DNA of 64,000 nt from Pseudomonas sp. URMO17WK12:I2 (GCF_003253735.1 NZ_QKYW01000007.1:135451-199450); one strand, 5' to 3'. Positions 9,533 through 18,075 are shown, counted from the first letter of the stretch. Made by a program: numbers and translations. The notes: generated by a model from the letters alone, not told the origin.

Positions 9533-9790
9533 TTAGGCCGCGACGACGCTTACGTAACGGCGGTTGAACGCGCCTTTCACTTCAAACTTGATCACGCCTT
9601 CGATTTTCGCGAAGAGGGTGTGATCCTTACCCATGCCAACGCCGTAACCGGCGTGGAACTGGGTGCCGCGCTGACGCACGATGATGTTGCCAGGAATGAT
9701 TTTCTGGCCGCCATACATCTTCACGCCAAGGCGTTTGGCTTCTGAGTCGCGACCGTTGCGGGTACTACCGCCAGCTTTTTTGTGTGCCAT
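9533..9790 (-). CDS. rpmA: 50S ribosomal protein L27
   Basis: 85-residue ribosomal protein near the peptidyl-transferase centre. It starts MAHKKAGGSTRNGRDSEAKR, the conserved flexible N-terminal arm of L27, and continues LGVKMYGGQKIIPGNIIVRQRG. There is no N-terminal extension of the kind that needs Prp cleavage in Firmicutes. It lies 38 bases downstream of rplU; the pair forms the usual L21-L27 operon. Confidence 0.98.
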   Translation of the reverse strand: MAHKKAGGSTRNGRDSEAKRLGVKMYGGQKIIPGNIIVRQRGTQFHAGYGVGMGKDHTLFAKIEGVIKFEVKGAFNRRYVSVVAA

Positions 9791-9828
9791 GAGTTCAATA
9801 CTCCTATAAAGGGCTCAGACGAGACGAA

Positions 9829-10140
9829 TCAGGCCTGAATACCGGTGATTTTGATCTCAGTGAACCACTGACGGTGGCCCTGACGCTTCATGTGGTGCTT
9901 ACGACGACGGAACTTGATGATAGTGACTTTATCGTGACGACCTTGCGAAACGACTTCAGCAGAAACCTTGGCGCCTTCGACGACAGGTGCACCGATGGTC
10001 ACATCATCACCGTTGCCAACCAGCAACACGCGATCGAAAGTCAGAGCTTCGCCAGCGGCCAGCTCCAGTTTCTCGACCTTGAGGTATTCGCCTTCGGTGA
10101 CCTTGTATTGCTTGCCACCAGTAACAATTACTGCGTACAT
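9829..10140 (-). CDS. rplU: 50S ribosomal protein L21
   Basis: 103-residue 23S rRNA-binding protein. It begins MYAVIVTGGKQYKVTEGEYL and ends with the basic KFRRRKHHMKRQGHRQWFTEIKI segment, both diagnostic of L21. First gene of the rplU-rpmA operon, divergent from ispB; the 263-base gap to ispB must hold both promoters. Confidence 0.98.
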   Translation of the reverse strand: MYAVIVTGGKQYKVTEGEYLKVEKLELAAGEALTFDRVLLVGNGDDVTIGAPVVEGAKVSAEVVSQGRHDKVTIIKFRRRKHHMKRQGHRQWFTEIKITGIQA

Positions 10141-10412
10141 GGTAAATCTCCGTTAATCCTGCTCACCCAGCGCTTTATAAGGATAAGTGTCGGCTGGCAT
10201 GGCTGCTCGGGGCCGGATGGACACCCGTGCAATTGCGTAAGGCAGGGAAATACCCAGGGGGAAGTTCAGGGTGCGCGATTGTACGCAAGCCATTGACACA
10301 GCGCAAGCGCCCCTTGCCGTTGCCTTGACAGCCCCCACCCTGCCCCCTAGCATGCCGCGCAAACTAGGGTCTATTACCGTCAATAGGCCTACTAGAGGAG
10401 CATATGTCGCTG

Positions 10413-11381
10413 ATGCAACCCCAGGCTTTTTACAGTGTGGTAGCGGATGATTTCACCGCTGTTGACGGCATTATCCGTCAGCAACTGGTGTCCCGCGTCC
10501 CGCTGGTCGAGAAGATCGGCGACTACATCATCTCCGCTGGCGGCAAACGCCTGCGCCCGCTGTTGGTGCTGCTCAGCGGCAAGGCCCTGGGCCTGAACGA
10601 CGAGCGCCTGCGCCTGCTCGCTGCCACCATCGAATTCCTGCACACCGCTACCCTGCTGCACGACGACGTGGTCGACATGTCCGACATGCGCCGTGGCCGC
10701 AGCACCGCCAATGCCCAGTGGGGCAATGCGCCCAGCGTGCTGGTCGGCGACTTCCTTTATTCGCGCTCGTTCGAAATGCTGGTCGAGCTCGGCTCGATGC
10801 CGGTGATGAAGATCCTCTCCAAGGCCACCCGGGTGATCGCCGAGGGCGAAGTGCTGCAGTTGTCGAAGATTCGCGACGCCAGTACCAGCGAAGAAACCTA
10901 CATGGAAGTCATCCGCGGCAAGACCGCCATGCTGTTCGAGGCCTCGACCCAGAGCGCCGCCGCGCTGGCCGAAGCGACCGCCGAGCAGAACGAAGCGCTG
11001 CGCCTGTTTGGCGACCACCTGGGTGTCGCCTTCCAGCTGGTCGATGACCTGCTCGACTACAAGGGCGATGCTGCGACCCTGGGCAAGAACGTCGGTGACG
11101 ACCTGGCCGAAGGCAAGCCGACCCTGCCACTGATCTACACCATGCGCGAAGGCACCGCCGAGCAGGCCGTCCTGGTACGCAAGGCAATCCAGAAAGGTGG
11201 CCTGGAAGACCTGGAAAGCATCCGCGAAGCCGTACAGGCCGCCGGCGCCCTGGACTACACCGCCAACCTGGCACGCGAGTATGCCGAGCGCGCCATCGCC
11301 TGCCTGGAAGTGCTGCCTGCCAGTGCCTATCGCGACGCGCTGGTCGAGCTGAGCCACTTCGCCGTGGCCCGTACGCACTGA
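10413..11381 (+). CDS. ispB: All-trans polyprenyl diphosphate synthase (IspB)
   Basis: Makes the long isoprenoid tail used for ubiquinone by condensing isopentenyl diphosphate units. The 322 residues show both aspartate-rich motifs: DDVVDMSDMRRGR near residue 81 and DDLLDYKGD near 211, plus GGKRLRP. I take the ATG at 10413 (MQPQAFYSVVADDF), which fits the Pseudomonas family. The ATG at 10404 is also open and follows GAGGAG at 10395-10400, but at only 3 bases; the SD is 12 bases from 10413, so neither spacing is ideal. Chain length (C40 or C45) cannot be read from sequence by eye. Confidence 0.95.
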   Translation: MQPQAFYSVVADDFTAVDGIIRQQLVSRVPLVEKIGDYIISAGGKRLRPLLVLLSGKALGLNDERLRLLAATIEFLHTATLLHDDVVDMSDMRRGRSTANAQWGNAPSVLVGDFLYSRSFEMLVELGSMPVMKILSKATRVIAEGEVLQLSKIRDASTSEETYMEVIRGKTAMLFEASTQSAAALAEATAEQNEALRLFGDHLGVAFQLVDDLLDYKGDAATLGKNVGDDLAEGKPTLPLIYTMREGTAEQAVLVRKAIQKGGLEDLESIREAVQAAGALDYTANLAREYAERAIACLEVLPASAYRDALVELSHFAVARTH

Positions 11382-11388
11382 TCGTTCA

Positions 11389-11592
11389 GAACCTGTTCAC
11401 CATCTATTGGCTGAATTTTCACCGACTTTTGCAGTGAAATCAGTGAATAAAGCGCTTACTCAATCGTGTGGGAACGGGCCATGCCCGTGATCGCTTTCGC
11501 GGGCATGGCCCGCTCCCACAATACGAGCCGATGCGACACATCGTCATTTGCAGATAACTAATTCTCAGCTAGCGATAGTGAGCAGGCTCTCA
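11389..11592. repeat. Degenerate terminal-inverted-repeat element after ispB
   Basis: The left end AGAACCTGTTCACCATCT, 8 bases after the ispB stop, and the right end CGATAGTGAGCAGGCTCT are imperfect inverted copies and resemble the ends of the better-preserved elements at 13573 and 46396. A REP hairpin lies between them. The shared core is not clear, so this copy is weak. Confidence 0.4.
11468..11519. repeat. REP-type hairpin 1
   Basis: Imperfect palindrome with arms GTGGGAACGGGCCATGCCCG and CGGGCATGGCCCGCTCCCAC. Near-identical copies are at 33578, 34840 and 58318. This is the typical form of Pseudomonas REP/REPIN sequences, dispersed intergenic palindromes mobilised by RAYT proteins; no RAYT gene is in the window. 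Confidence 0.85.
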
Positions 11593-11608
11593 AACGCCGC
11601 ATCACAAG

Positions 11609-11637
11609 AAGCCCGTCCATGCGACGGGCTTTTTTAT
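11609..11637 (+). terminator. Rho-independent terminator downstream of ispB
   Basis: Stem AAGCCCGTC / GACGGGCTT followed by a T tract. It lies 230 bases after the ispB stop, past the TIR element and REP hairpin, and just before the Fur-like site of the next gene. Confidence 0.85.
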
Positions 11638-11702
11638 GCCAGCCTCCCTCTCCCCGCCAGCCCACACCATCGACGAACGGTGCGATTAATACTTGCTATT
11701 AA

Positions 11703-11724
11703 CGTAATAAGAATTATTCTCATA
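11703..11724. promoter_or_regulatory. Fur-box-like sequence
   Basis: The AT-rich stretch GTAATAAGAATTATTCTCAT resembles the Fur consensus GATAATGATAATCATTATC and stands out in a GC-rich region. It lies about 30 bases before the 11753 gene start, where a promoter would be. By homology the gene is expected to be induced by iron limitation; the match is by eye only. Confidence 0.55.
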
Positions 11725-11752
11725 TCTACCACTCACTCAGGGAGATGCGAGC

Positions 11753-11980
11753 ATGACTTATCTGATAGACGCCTGGCTGGACCGCCCCCATCCCTACCTG
11801 CGCATCCTGCATCGCGAGACCGGCGAAGTCTGCGCCGTGCTCGAAGAGGAGGCATTGGACGAGCTACGTAAACAAGGTGACCTGGATCTGCATGAACTGA
11901 GCTCGAGCGAGCCACTGATCCTCAAGGAACTGGTGCGTAGCCTGTTCCTGTACTGCTATGCCCGGGCCTTGCGCCCGTGA
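11753..11980 (+). CDS. Small conserved protein, probably iron-regulated
   Basis: 75 residues, acidic, no signal peptide or membrane segment: MTYLIDAWLDRPHPYLRILH, then an EVCAVLEEEALDEL helix and LVRSLFLYCYARALRP at the end. It has good coding character, a GGGAG site 10 bases before the ATG, and a Fur-like box upstream. It resembles the small hypothetical gene next to ispB in P. aeruginosa (PA4570, recalled as iron-starvation induced). Function unknown; I would not assign one. An isolated gene between repeats. Confidence 0.8.
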   Translation: MTYLIDAWLDRPHPYLRILHRETGEVCAVLEEEALDELRKQGDLDLHELSSSEPLILKELVRSLFLYCYARALRP

Positions 11981-12144
11981 CATTTGAGCTGCATCCGAAG
12001 GCTCTCGAGTTGGAGCCCTGCAAGACCTGATCGGCAAGAAAAATAGGTTCTTCGCGTAGCTTGGGGAAAGTACGGGTTGCCACCGGACTGGCAAATAAGT
12101 GTTCGCTGCCAGTGACTTGGCACTCTCCATTGCCCGCCGCCTGA
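11981..12144. other. Intergenic stretch with no gene seen
   Basis: Between the small 11753 gene and the first long repeat unit. No ORF with coding character and no clear hairpin. Confidence 0.6.
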
Positions 12145-12370
12145 TCTAATGGCTTTCGCCCCTTACAGGCGACTTACTTTCTTTGCTTGTGCAAAGAAAG
12201 TAAGCAAAGAAACACACCCCCTACATCCGGCCCCGGCTGCGCTGGGGTTCCCTCCTTTCATCACCGCTCCAGGGGCACGCCACGAAGGGCCATCCATGGC
12301 CCATCGTGGCTCTCGCGGCATCCATGCCGCTCAACCCCTTACACGGCGATTCCACTCGGCCTCCTGAAGG
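12145..12370. repeat. Long dispersed repeat, unit A
   Basis: Unit of about 230 bases. It opens with a perfect 14-bp hairpin (12173-12204, arm CTTACTTTCTTTGC, loop TTGT) and runs to CCACTCGGCCTCCTGA. It is about 75 percent similar by eye, over its inner 80 bases, to unit B (12476-12710, inverted) and unit C (62519-62720). The small overlapping ORFs here are read-throughs of the repeat, not genes. Confidence 0.8.
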
Positions 12371-12475
12371 GGAAATTGGGAGTCGCCTATGCGATCGCAG
12401 CTCAAGAGCAAAAGCAAAAACAGACGCCGCCGAGTTTGAGCCCGTGGAAATCTCGCAAGCTCGCGCTCCGTTCCC

Positions 12476-12710
12476 GTCAGGAGGCCGAGTGGAGGTGTCG
12501 TGTAGGGGGACGAGCAGCATGGATGCGGCGAGAGGCTTAATGGGCCAGGGAAGGCCCATGTAAGCCGGCCCCCGGAGCGGCGCCGGAGCGAGGGAAGTTG
12601 AGCGAAGCGAAACCCGGATGTCGGGGTGCCCTTCTTTGGCACACCTTTCTTGGGCAAGCAAGAAAGGTGTGGCGCCCGTAAGGGGCGCAACTCAAAGGTT
12701 CAGTAGACGC
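12476..12710. repeat. Long dispersed repeat, unit B (inverted relative to A)
   Basis: Inverted relative of unit A. It starts TCAGGAGGCCGAGTGGAGGTG and ends with a 13-bp perfect hairpin at 12640-12671 (arm CACACCTTTCTTG). A and B lie inner ends together, about 105 bases apart. The hairpin differs in sequence from that of A but occupies the same place. Confidence 0.8.
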
Positions 12711-12804
12711 GGTAATGGATAGTGCGACGCCAGCAAGTGATACGCACACAAACTTGCCAGTCCGGTATCAAGCCTATCTTCCCCGCGAAAATACGAAGAA
12801 CGAA

Positions 12805-12852
12805 AAAATAGCCGAGGAAGCGGCCAACTGCACGCATTCCTCGGCTTTTTGA
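12805..12852. terminator. Terminator downstream of fklB (possibly bidirectional)
   Basis: Stem AGCCGAGGAA / TTCCTCGGCT with a 20-base loop, A-rich on the left and T-rich on the right, so it could act on both strands. It lies 35 bases past the fklB stop. Confidence 0.75.
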
Positions 12853-12886
12853 CGCCGCAGCACCGACGCGCAGTAGCCTTTAGCGC

Positions 12887-13504
12887 TTACAGGATGTCGA
12901 GCAGCTCGACATCAAACACCAGCACGCTATGCGGCGGGATGCTGCCAACGCCCTGGGCGCCGTAAGCCAGCTCGCTCGGCACGTACAGGCGCCATTTGCT
13001 GCCGGTGCCCATCAGTTGCAGGGCTTCGGTCCAGCCGGCGATCACCCCACCGACCGGGAATTCGGCCGGCTGGCCACGCTCGTAGGAGCTGTCGAACACG
13101 CTGCCGTCGACCAGGGTGCCGTGATAGTGAGTGCGCACGCTGTCGTCGCGCGACGGCTTGGCGCCCTCGCCCGCCGTCAGTACTTCGTACTGCAGACCGG
13201 AGGCCAGCACGGTGACGCCGTCACGCTTGGCGTTCTCGGCCAGGAAGGCCAGGCCGGCACCAGCGGCAGCATCGGCCTTGGCCTTGGCTTCGGCCTGCAT
13301 GACATCACGGATGACCTTGAAGCTGGCCGACAGCTCGGCTTCGCTGACGCGGCTCTGCTGCCCGGCGAAGGCATCGGCCAGGCCGGCCAGGACGGCATCC
13401 AGGCTCACGCCCGGCGGCGGGTTGTCACGCAGTTGGCCGCCCAGTTGACGGCCAATGCCGTAGCTGACGCGCGCTTCGTCGGTAGAAAGATCGAGTTCGG
13501 ACAT
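12887..13504 (-). CDS. fklB: FKBP-type peptidyl-prolyl cis-trans isomerase (FklB type)
   Basis: 205 residues with the two-domain FklB/Mip layout. An N-terminal helical dimerisation domain (residues ~1-95, with LSTDEARVSYGIGRQLGGQL) is followed by an FKBP domain with VRTHYHGTLVDGSVFDSSYERGQ, FPVGGVIAGWTEALQLM and VPSELAYGAQGVGSIPPHSVLVFDVELL. It catalyses proline isomerisation in folding. There is no signal peptide, so it is predicted cytoplasmic. Single gene with its own terminator. Confidence 0.95.
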   Translation of the reverse strand: MSELDLSTDEARVSYGIGRQLGGQLRDNPPPGVSLDAVLAGLADAFAGQQSRVSEAELSASFKVIRDVMQAEAKAKADAAAGAGLAFLAENAKRDGVTVLASGLQYEVLTAGEGAKPSRDDSVRTHYHGTLVDGSVFDSSYERGQPAEFPVGGVIAGWTEALQLMGTGSKWRLYVPSELAYGAQGVGSIPPHSVLVFDVELLDIL

Positions 13505-13572
13505 GTCGCCGCTCCGCTAGCAGGAAAAAAGGGCGGCTAGCCTATCACGGTTCCCGCCGCCGCCCGCGCCTT

Positions 13573-13728
13573 AGAACCTGTTCACGATCTAGCGAGCTAG
13601 AGCCATACAAGGCCTAGGCGGCCCCACAAAAACAGGCGAGGAAGCGGAGTTTACGTGCTGTAAATGAGCATTCTGAGACTGTTTTTAACGCCGTAGGGCC
13701 GACGCGCAGCAGATCGTGAACAGGTTCT
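13573..13728. repeat. TIR element E1 (156 bp), abutting the 13728 gene
   Basis: Perfect 18-bp terminal inverted repeats AGAACCTGTTCACGATCT (13573-13590) and AGATCGTGAACAGGTTCT (13711-13728). Inside is the family core: GCGGAGTTTACGTGCTGTAA then ATGAGCA and CTGTTTTTAACG. The right end overlaps the TAA stop (13730-13728, minus strand) of the next gene. TTA occurs at both ends, a possible 3-bp target duplication. Confidence 0.9.
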
Positions 13729-14033
13729 TACCAGCGGCTGCGCAGGCCCACCGGTACACGCAGGGCGTCGCGGGTACCGGTGGGCAGCCCGCACATCTCG
13801 TCGTAGGCCGAGGCGTGCACCAGAAACAGCGGTACCTGGGGCAGCTCCTCGAGCAGGTCGCGAGCATGCTCCACCGAACGCAGGTGCAGGTTGCGCCCTG
13901 CCTCATCGCGCAGGTAGGCGCGTTGCTCGGTACCGAGGATCTGCAGCAGGTAGATGCCGCCCTCCAGGGAAATCAGTTCGAGCTCGCTCACTGCGCCAGC
14001 GCGAGCCGCTTGCAGCAATTCAGGCAGGGTCAT
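13728..14033 (-). CDS. Conserved hypothetical protein (DUF6482-like)
   Basis: 101 residues from the ATG at 14033, with a GAGG site on its strand; the longer frame to 14090 lacks support. Sequence pattern: MTLPELLQAARAGAVSELEL, ISLEGGIYLLQI, LRSVEHARDLLEELP, YDEMCGLP. No signal peptide or membrane segment. It resembles small Pseudomonas proteins found beside fklB (PA4573-like). Function unknown. Its stop codon is formed at the edge of repeat element E1, so the last residue or two may have been altered by insertion. Confidence 0.8.
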   Translation of the reverse strand: MTLPELLQAARAGAVSELELISLEGGIYLLQILGTEQRAYLRDEAGRNLHLRSVEHARDLLEELPQVPLFLVHASAYDEMCGLPTGTRDALRVPVGLRSRW

Positions 14034-14141
14034 GGCATGTCCTCGCAGGCAAGAAGCACCACTATACGATTGTCGGGCTGCGGATAACAAAACGCCCGGC
14101 GCTCCTCAGGGAAGGCCGGGCGCTCACAGGGCGCCGGACTT

Positions 14142-14299
14142 AGAGCCTGTTCAAAGGCTCGCGAGCTAGAGCAATGCAAGGCGAAAACAGGCGAGGACGC
14201 GGAGTTTACGAGCTGTAAATGAGCAGTCCGACTGGGCTGGCAATCCAGCCTGTTTTTAACGCCGCAGTGCCGACGCGCAGCAGACTTTGAACGGGCTCT
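14142..14299. repeat. TIR element E2 (158 bp), abutting the UPF0114 gene
   Basis: Ends AGAGCCTGTTCAAAG (14142-14156) and CTTTGAACGGGCTCT (14285-14299) pair with a single G-T wobble. The core GCGGAGTTTACGAGCTGTAA, then ATGAGCA and CCTGTTTTTAACGCCGC, matches E1 although the outer arms differ. The last base is the first base of the neighbouring gene's stop codon complement (TCA, 14299-14301). Confidence 0.9.
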
Positions 14300-14787
14300 C
14301 AGTGCTTGGTCAGCTTGTCCAGGTAACCCATGGCAAAAGCCGAGATCACGAAGGTCATGTGGATGATCACGTACCACTTCAGGTGCTCGGGATCATGGTT
14401 GCGCGCATCCATGAACACCCGCAGCAGGTGGATCGAGGAAATCGCCACGATGGAAGCGGCCACCTTCATCTTCAGCGAGCTGGAATCCATCTTGCCGAGC
14501 CAGGCGAGCTTTTCCTTGTGGTCGTCGATATCCAGCTGGGAGACGAAGTTCTCGTAACCGGACATCATCACCATCACCAGCAGGCCACCGACCAGCGCCA
14601 TGTCGACCAGCGACAACAACACCAGGATCAGCTCCGCCTCGGCCATGGCGAAGATGTTGGGCAGGATATGGAAGATTTCCTGGAAGAACTTCAAGGCCAG
14701 TGCCAGCAGGCCCAGCGACAGACCGAAATAGATGGGGGCCAGCAGCCAGCGCGATGCGTACATCGCGTTTTCGATAAAGCGTTCCAT
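14299..14787 (-). CDS. UPF0114 family inner-membrane protein (YqhA-like)
   Basis: 162 residues with about four hydrophobic segments: near 15-35 (LLAPIYFGLSLGLLALAL), 55-75 (LILVLLSLVDMALVGGLLVM), 105-125 and 135-155. It begins MERFIENAMYASRWLLAP and contains GYENFVSQLD, signatures of UPF0114/TIGR00645. Role unknown. Good SD upstream of the ATG at 14787. The stop codon is overlapped by element E2. Confidence 0.9.
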   Translation of the reverse strand: MERFIENAMYASRWLLAPIYFGLSLGLLALALKFFQEIFHILPNIFAMAEAELILVLLSLVDMALVGGLLVMVMMSGYENFVSQLDIDDHKEKLAWLGKMDSSSLKMKVAASIVAISSIHLLRVFMDARNHDPEHLKWYVIIHMTFVISAFAMGYLDKLTKH

Positions 14788-14976
14788 GGACTCTCACAGG
14801 TAATGGACAGGCGGGCGAGTATACCCAGCGTCCGACCACAGGCAAGCCACGCGGGTTCGCCGGTGCTGCATTAAAGTCCGCCAACGGCAGCGCCTGGACG
14901 CTTGTGGATAAGATCTGCAACCCGGCGTCGCGACATGACCGACGGGTCGCGCCACGGACGCGGCAAAGCCGATCGC

Positions 14977-15318
14977 TCAGCTATCGGGCAGTGACAGGGA
15001 TATGCCGCGAGAGACGCCGCGCGCGCTGTTCAGGCGGCGTAACTGGGCCTGGGCATGCAAGCGCCAGATCGGTGGTTCGTGGCAGGTGACATAGCCCTGA
15101 TCGACCAGGCTCTCGGCGATCTCTTCGAGCAGCTGCTCGACGACCAGAGGCCCGGGGAATGGGCCTTGCGCCTTGACGGCGGTAGGTTGCCGGGCAGACA
15201 AGCCGGCTATGCAGATCAGCGTCCACAGGCCCTGCTCCCCCGCCAGGGGCAGCACCGTGCACTCGATGCGGATGTTCACGCCAAGACAATCACGGGTCAG
15301 GCAGAGGCTACGCGACAT
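14977..15318 (-). CDS. Conserved hypothetical protein (PA4575-like)
   Basis: 113 residues from the ATG at 15318 (MSRSLCLTRDCLGVNIRIEC), preceded by GAGGA. The in-frame extension to 15429 has poor coding character. The middle reads LVVEQLLEEIAESLVDQGYVTCHEPPIW. No signal peptide or membrane segment. It lies between UPF0114 and the Lon-type protease, the same place as PA4575 in P. aeruginosa as I recall it. Function unknown. Confidence 0.75.
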   Translation of the reverse strand: MSRSLCLTRDCLGVNIRIECTVLPLAGEQGLWTLICIAGLSARQPTAVKAQGPFPGPLVVEQLLEEIAESLVDQGYVTCHEPPIWRLHAQAQLRRLNSARGVSRGISLSLPDS

Positions 15319-15499
15319 GGCGGCAATCCTCGCAGAGACAGACCTGCAGCCTACACCCGAAGCGCCTGTCGGCAAAGCCAGGGTTATACACAGAAGCTGT
15401 GGATAACCCTGTGCATGACAGGTGCGCAAGCACCTGCATGCTAACGGCCCAACGGCGGCAGGCGAGCCGATCAGCGATTGATCAGCCCGCCCTGGCGCC

Positions 15500-17968
15500 C
15501 TACTCCGGCGTCGGCTTTTTCGCCCGTGGCTTCTTGGGCTTTTCCGGCAGCGCCGCGGTGAGCGCCTCCTTGGCCTGCTCGGGCTTGTCTTCCTCGCCCA
15601 TGCCGATTTCGGCGATCTCGCGCAGCCGTTCGACCACCCGGGCGTTCACGCTGCCTTTGGGGAAATGGCCCTTTTCATTCGGCGTACCGGCATCCTCACC
15701 GACCAGCAGGCTCAGCGCTTCGTCGACATGGCGTACCGAGTAGACATGGAATTGCCCGGCGCGCACGGCCTGCAGCACACGTTCATCAAGCATCAGGGTG
15801 GAGACGTTGGAGTGCGGGATGATCGCCCCCTGCTCGCCGGTAAGCCCGCGGGCTTCGCAGAGACGGAAGAAGCCTTCGATCTTCTCATTGACCCCGCCGA
15901 CCGCCTGCACTTCACCGAACTGGTTGATCGAGCCGGTGATCGCGAAACACTGCTTGAGCGGTGTGCGCGACAGGGCGGATATCAGTGTGCAGACCTCGCC
16001 CAGTGAGGCGCTGTCGCCATCCACGTAGCCGTAGGACTGCTCCAGGGCGATGCTCGCGGAGATTTCCAGGGGGAATTCCTGGGCGTAACGGCTGCCCAGG
16101 AAACCAGTGAGGATCATCACGCCCTTGGAGTGGATGGGCTGGCCCAGGTTGACCTCGCGCTCGATGTCGACGATGCCCGAACCACCGGGATAGACGGTGG
16201 CGGAAATCCGCGCCGGCACGCCAAAGGCCGAGTCGCCGACTTCCAGCACGGTCAGGCCGTTGCACTTGCCGATGGCCGCCCCGGCGGTGTCGATAAGGAT
16301 GATGCCGGCCAGCATGTCGTCGATGATGCGCGCCGAGACGCGCCCGGTGCGCGTCGCCTTGGCCTTGAGCGCGCGTTCGATATGGTCGGCGTCGGTGACC
16401 GCTTCACCGGCCAGGTTGCGAATGAAGTCCGCCTCGCTGACCAACTGGAACAGGTCGCCGATGCGCGCCGACAGGCGTCCCTGGTGCTCGGCCAGGCGCG
16501 CGCTGTAAGTGGCCAGGCGTGCCACCGCCGCGGCGGTCAGCGGCGCCATGCCTTCCTCGGTGGTACGGGTCTTCATCAGCTGAGCGAACTGCTCCAGGCT
16601 GTCATCGGCCAGCGGGATGTCCTCGTCGAAGTCGACCAGTACGCGGAACATCTCCTGGAAGTCCGGATCGGCGTCCTGCAGCGCGTAGTACAGCTGCCGC
16701 GAGCCGATGATCACCACCTTGAGCTGCAGCGCGATGGTTTCCGGATTCAGGGTCACGGTGGCGATGCGCCCCAGGTCGGCCAGCGGCGATTCCATCTTCA
16801 GCTTGCGCGACTGCAGGGCGCGCTTGAGCGCTTCCCACACGAACGGCTCACTGAGAAACTTCTCCGCCTCGAGGATCAGGAAGCCGCCGTTGGCACGGTG
16901 CAGCGCACCGGGGCGCAGCTGCCGATAGCTGGTGTAGAGCGCGCCCTGGTCGGTGTTGTACTCGATGCGGCCGAACAGGTTGTCGTAGGTCGGGTGCGGC
17001 TCGAACACCACCGGCGCGCCGCCATCGACGTGGTGGCCGACGATCAGGCTCGGGCAGTACAACTCCTCGAGCAGCTTGCGGGTCTGGGCGTCGGGCTTTT
17101 CCACCTCGATGAGCAGGTCGATCACGCTTTTCAGCAGATCCACCTGCATGGCCTGCAGGTAAGCGCATACCCCGGCGTTCTCGGCGTACTTCTGCGAGAG
17201 CGGCGCCAGCAGCGGCTGCAGGGCGACGGTGATGGTTTCCTCGTTGAGCTGGCGCAGCGCGTTGCTGGATTCGCGCTTCCACTGCGGCAGGCTGGCCAAC
17301 TCCTCGTTGAGGCGTTCTTCCAGGGCGGCAATGTCGGTGTGGAAGCGCTCACGGTCGGCTTCCGGCAGTTGCGCGAACTCGGCCTCGTCCAGCGCCTTGC
17401 CGTCGAGCATGGGCGTGAAGGCAATATTGGTGCTGTCGCGGTACAGGGCGATGCCGCGCTCCAGCGATAGCTTCTCGATCACGTCCAGCGCCTGGTCGTA
17501 GCGCTTGTTGAAGGCGCGGTCGATGGCGCTCTTCTTCTGCTGGAAGGACGGATGCTCGAACACCGCCGGGAAGGTCGCCAGCAGGTTGTCGATCAGCGTG
17601 TTGATATCGGCAATGAACTCGCTGGCGGTACCCGGCGCCAGCTCCACCGCGCGGGGCTCGCGAGGCTCGTCGAAATGGTTGACGTAGACCCGGTCCGGCG
17701 GCGTTTCCAGGCGCTTGCCCTCGGCCCGCAGGTAGCGTTTGACGAACGAGAAGCGGCCGGTGCCCGGCTCACCCATGACGAACACGTTGTAGCCGGGGCG
17801 CGGCATGGCCACGCCGAATTGCAGTGCCTGCACGGCGCGTTCCTGGCCGAGCACGCCGCGAAAGGGTTCCAGGTCATCGGTAGTGGTGAAGGCGAACTGC
17901 GTAGGCGAGAAGGGACGGGTGAGTGCATCGGGCGCCAGGCGCAGGCCGGCTGCAACGGGATCGGGCAT
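15500..17968 (-). CDS. Lon-type ATP-dependent protease (AAA_32 / Lon_C family)
   Basis: 822 residues. A central AAA-like region is followed by a C-terminal Lon protease domain with the Ser-Lys dyad: GDSAS near residue 652 and GGVNEKIEG near 694. Between them is GSINQFGEVQAVGG, as in Lon. The N-terminal P-loop reads GEPGTGR near residue 66, with Arg where Walker A normally has Lys. The C terminus is Lys/Pro-rich (PEKPKKPRAKKPTPE). It is not classical Lon, which is about 800 residues with an N-terminal LON domain. Single gene. Substrates unknown. Confidence 0.9.
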   Translation of the reverse strand: MPDPVAAGLRLAPDALTRPFSPTQFAFTTTDDLEPFRGVLGQERAVQALQFGVAMPRPGYNVFVMGEPGTGRFSFVKRYLRAEGKRLETPPDRVYVNHFDEPREPRAVELAPGTASEFIADINTLIDNLLATFPAVFEHPSFQQKKSAIDRAFNKRYDQALDVIEKLSLERGIALYRDSTNIAFTPMLDGKALDEAEFAQLPEADRERFHTDIAALEERLNEELASLPQWKRESSNALRQLNEETITVALQPLLAPLSQKYAENAGVCAYLQAMQVDLLKSVIDLLIEVEKPDAQTRKLLEELYCPSLIVGHHVDGGAPVVFEPHPTYDNLFGRIEYNTDQGALYTSYRQLRPGALHRANGGFLILEAEKFLSEPFVWEALKRALQSRKLKMESPLADLGRIATVTLNPETIALQLKVVIIGSRQLYYALQDADPDFQEMFRVLVDFDEDIPLADDSLEQFAQLMKTRTTEEGMAPLTAAAVARLATYSARLAEHQGRLSARIGDLFQLVSEADFIRNLAGEAVTDADHIERALKAKATRTGRVSARIIDDMLAGIILIDTAGAAIGKCNGLTVLEVGDSAFGVPARISATVYPGGSGIVDIEREVNLGQPIHSKGVMILTGFLGSRYAQEFPLEISASIALEQSYGYVDGDSASLGEVCTLISALSRTPLKQCFAITGSINQFGEVQAVGGVNEKIEGFFRLCEARGLTGEQGAIIPHSNVSTLMLDERVLQAVRAGQFHVYSVRHVDEALSLLVGEDAGTPNEKGHFPKGSVNARVVERLREIAEIGMGEEDKPEQAKEALTAALPEKPKKPRAKKPTPE

Positions 17969-18075
17969 CGGGGATCCTTAAATACCGCGGAGAAGTGTCT
18001 GCATTCTCGCGCTGCCCACTTACCCCTGGCAAGGCACCAATGGCGGCACTCGGCAAAGCGCGACGCAAAACGCAA

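Noticed and set aside
12187..12749. Several overlapping ORFs of 70-146 residues at 12.2-12.7 kb
   Set aside because: They are all translations of the repeat units on both strands. Such repeats are often misannotated as small proteins.
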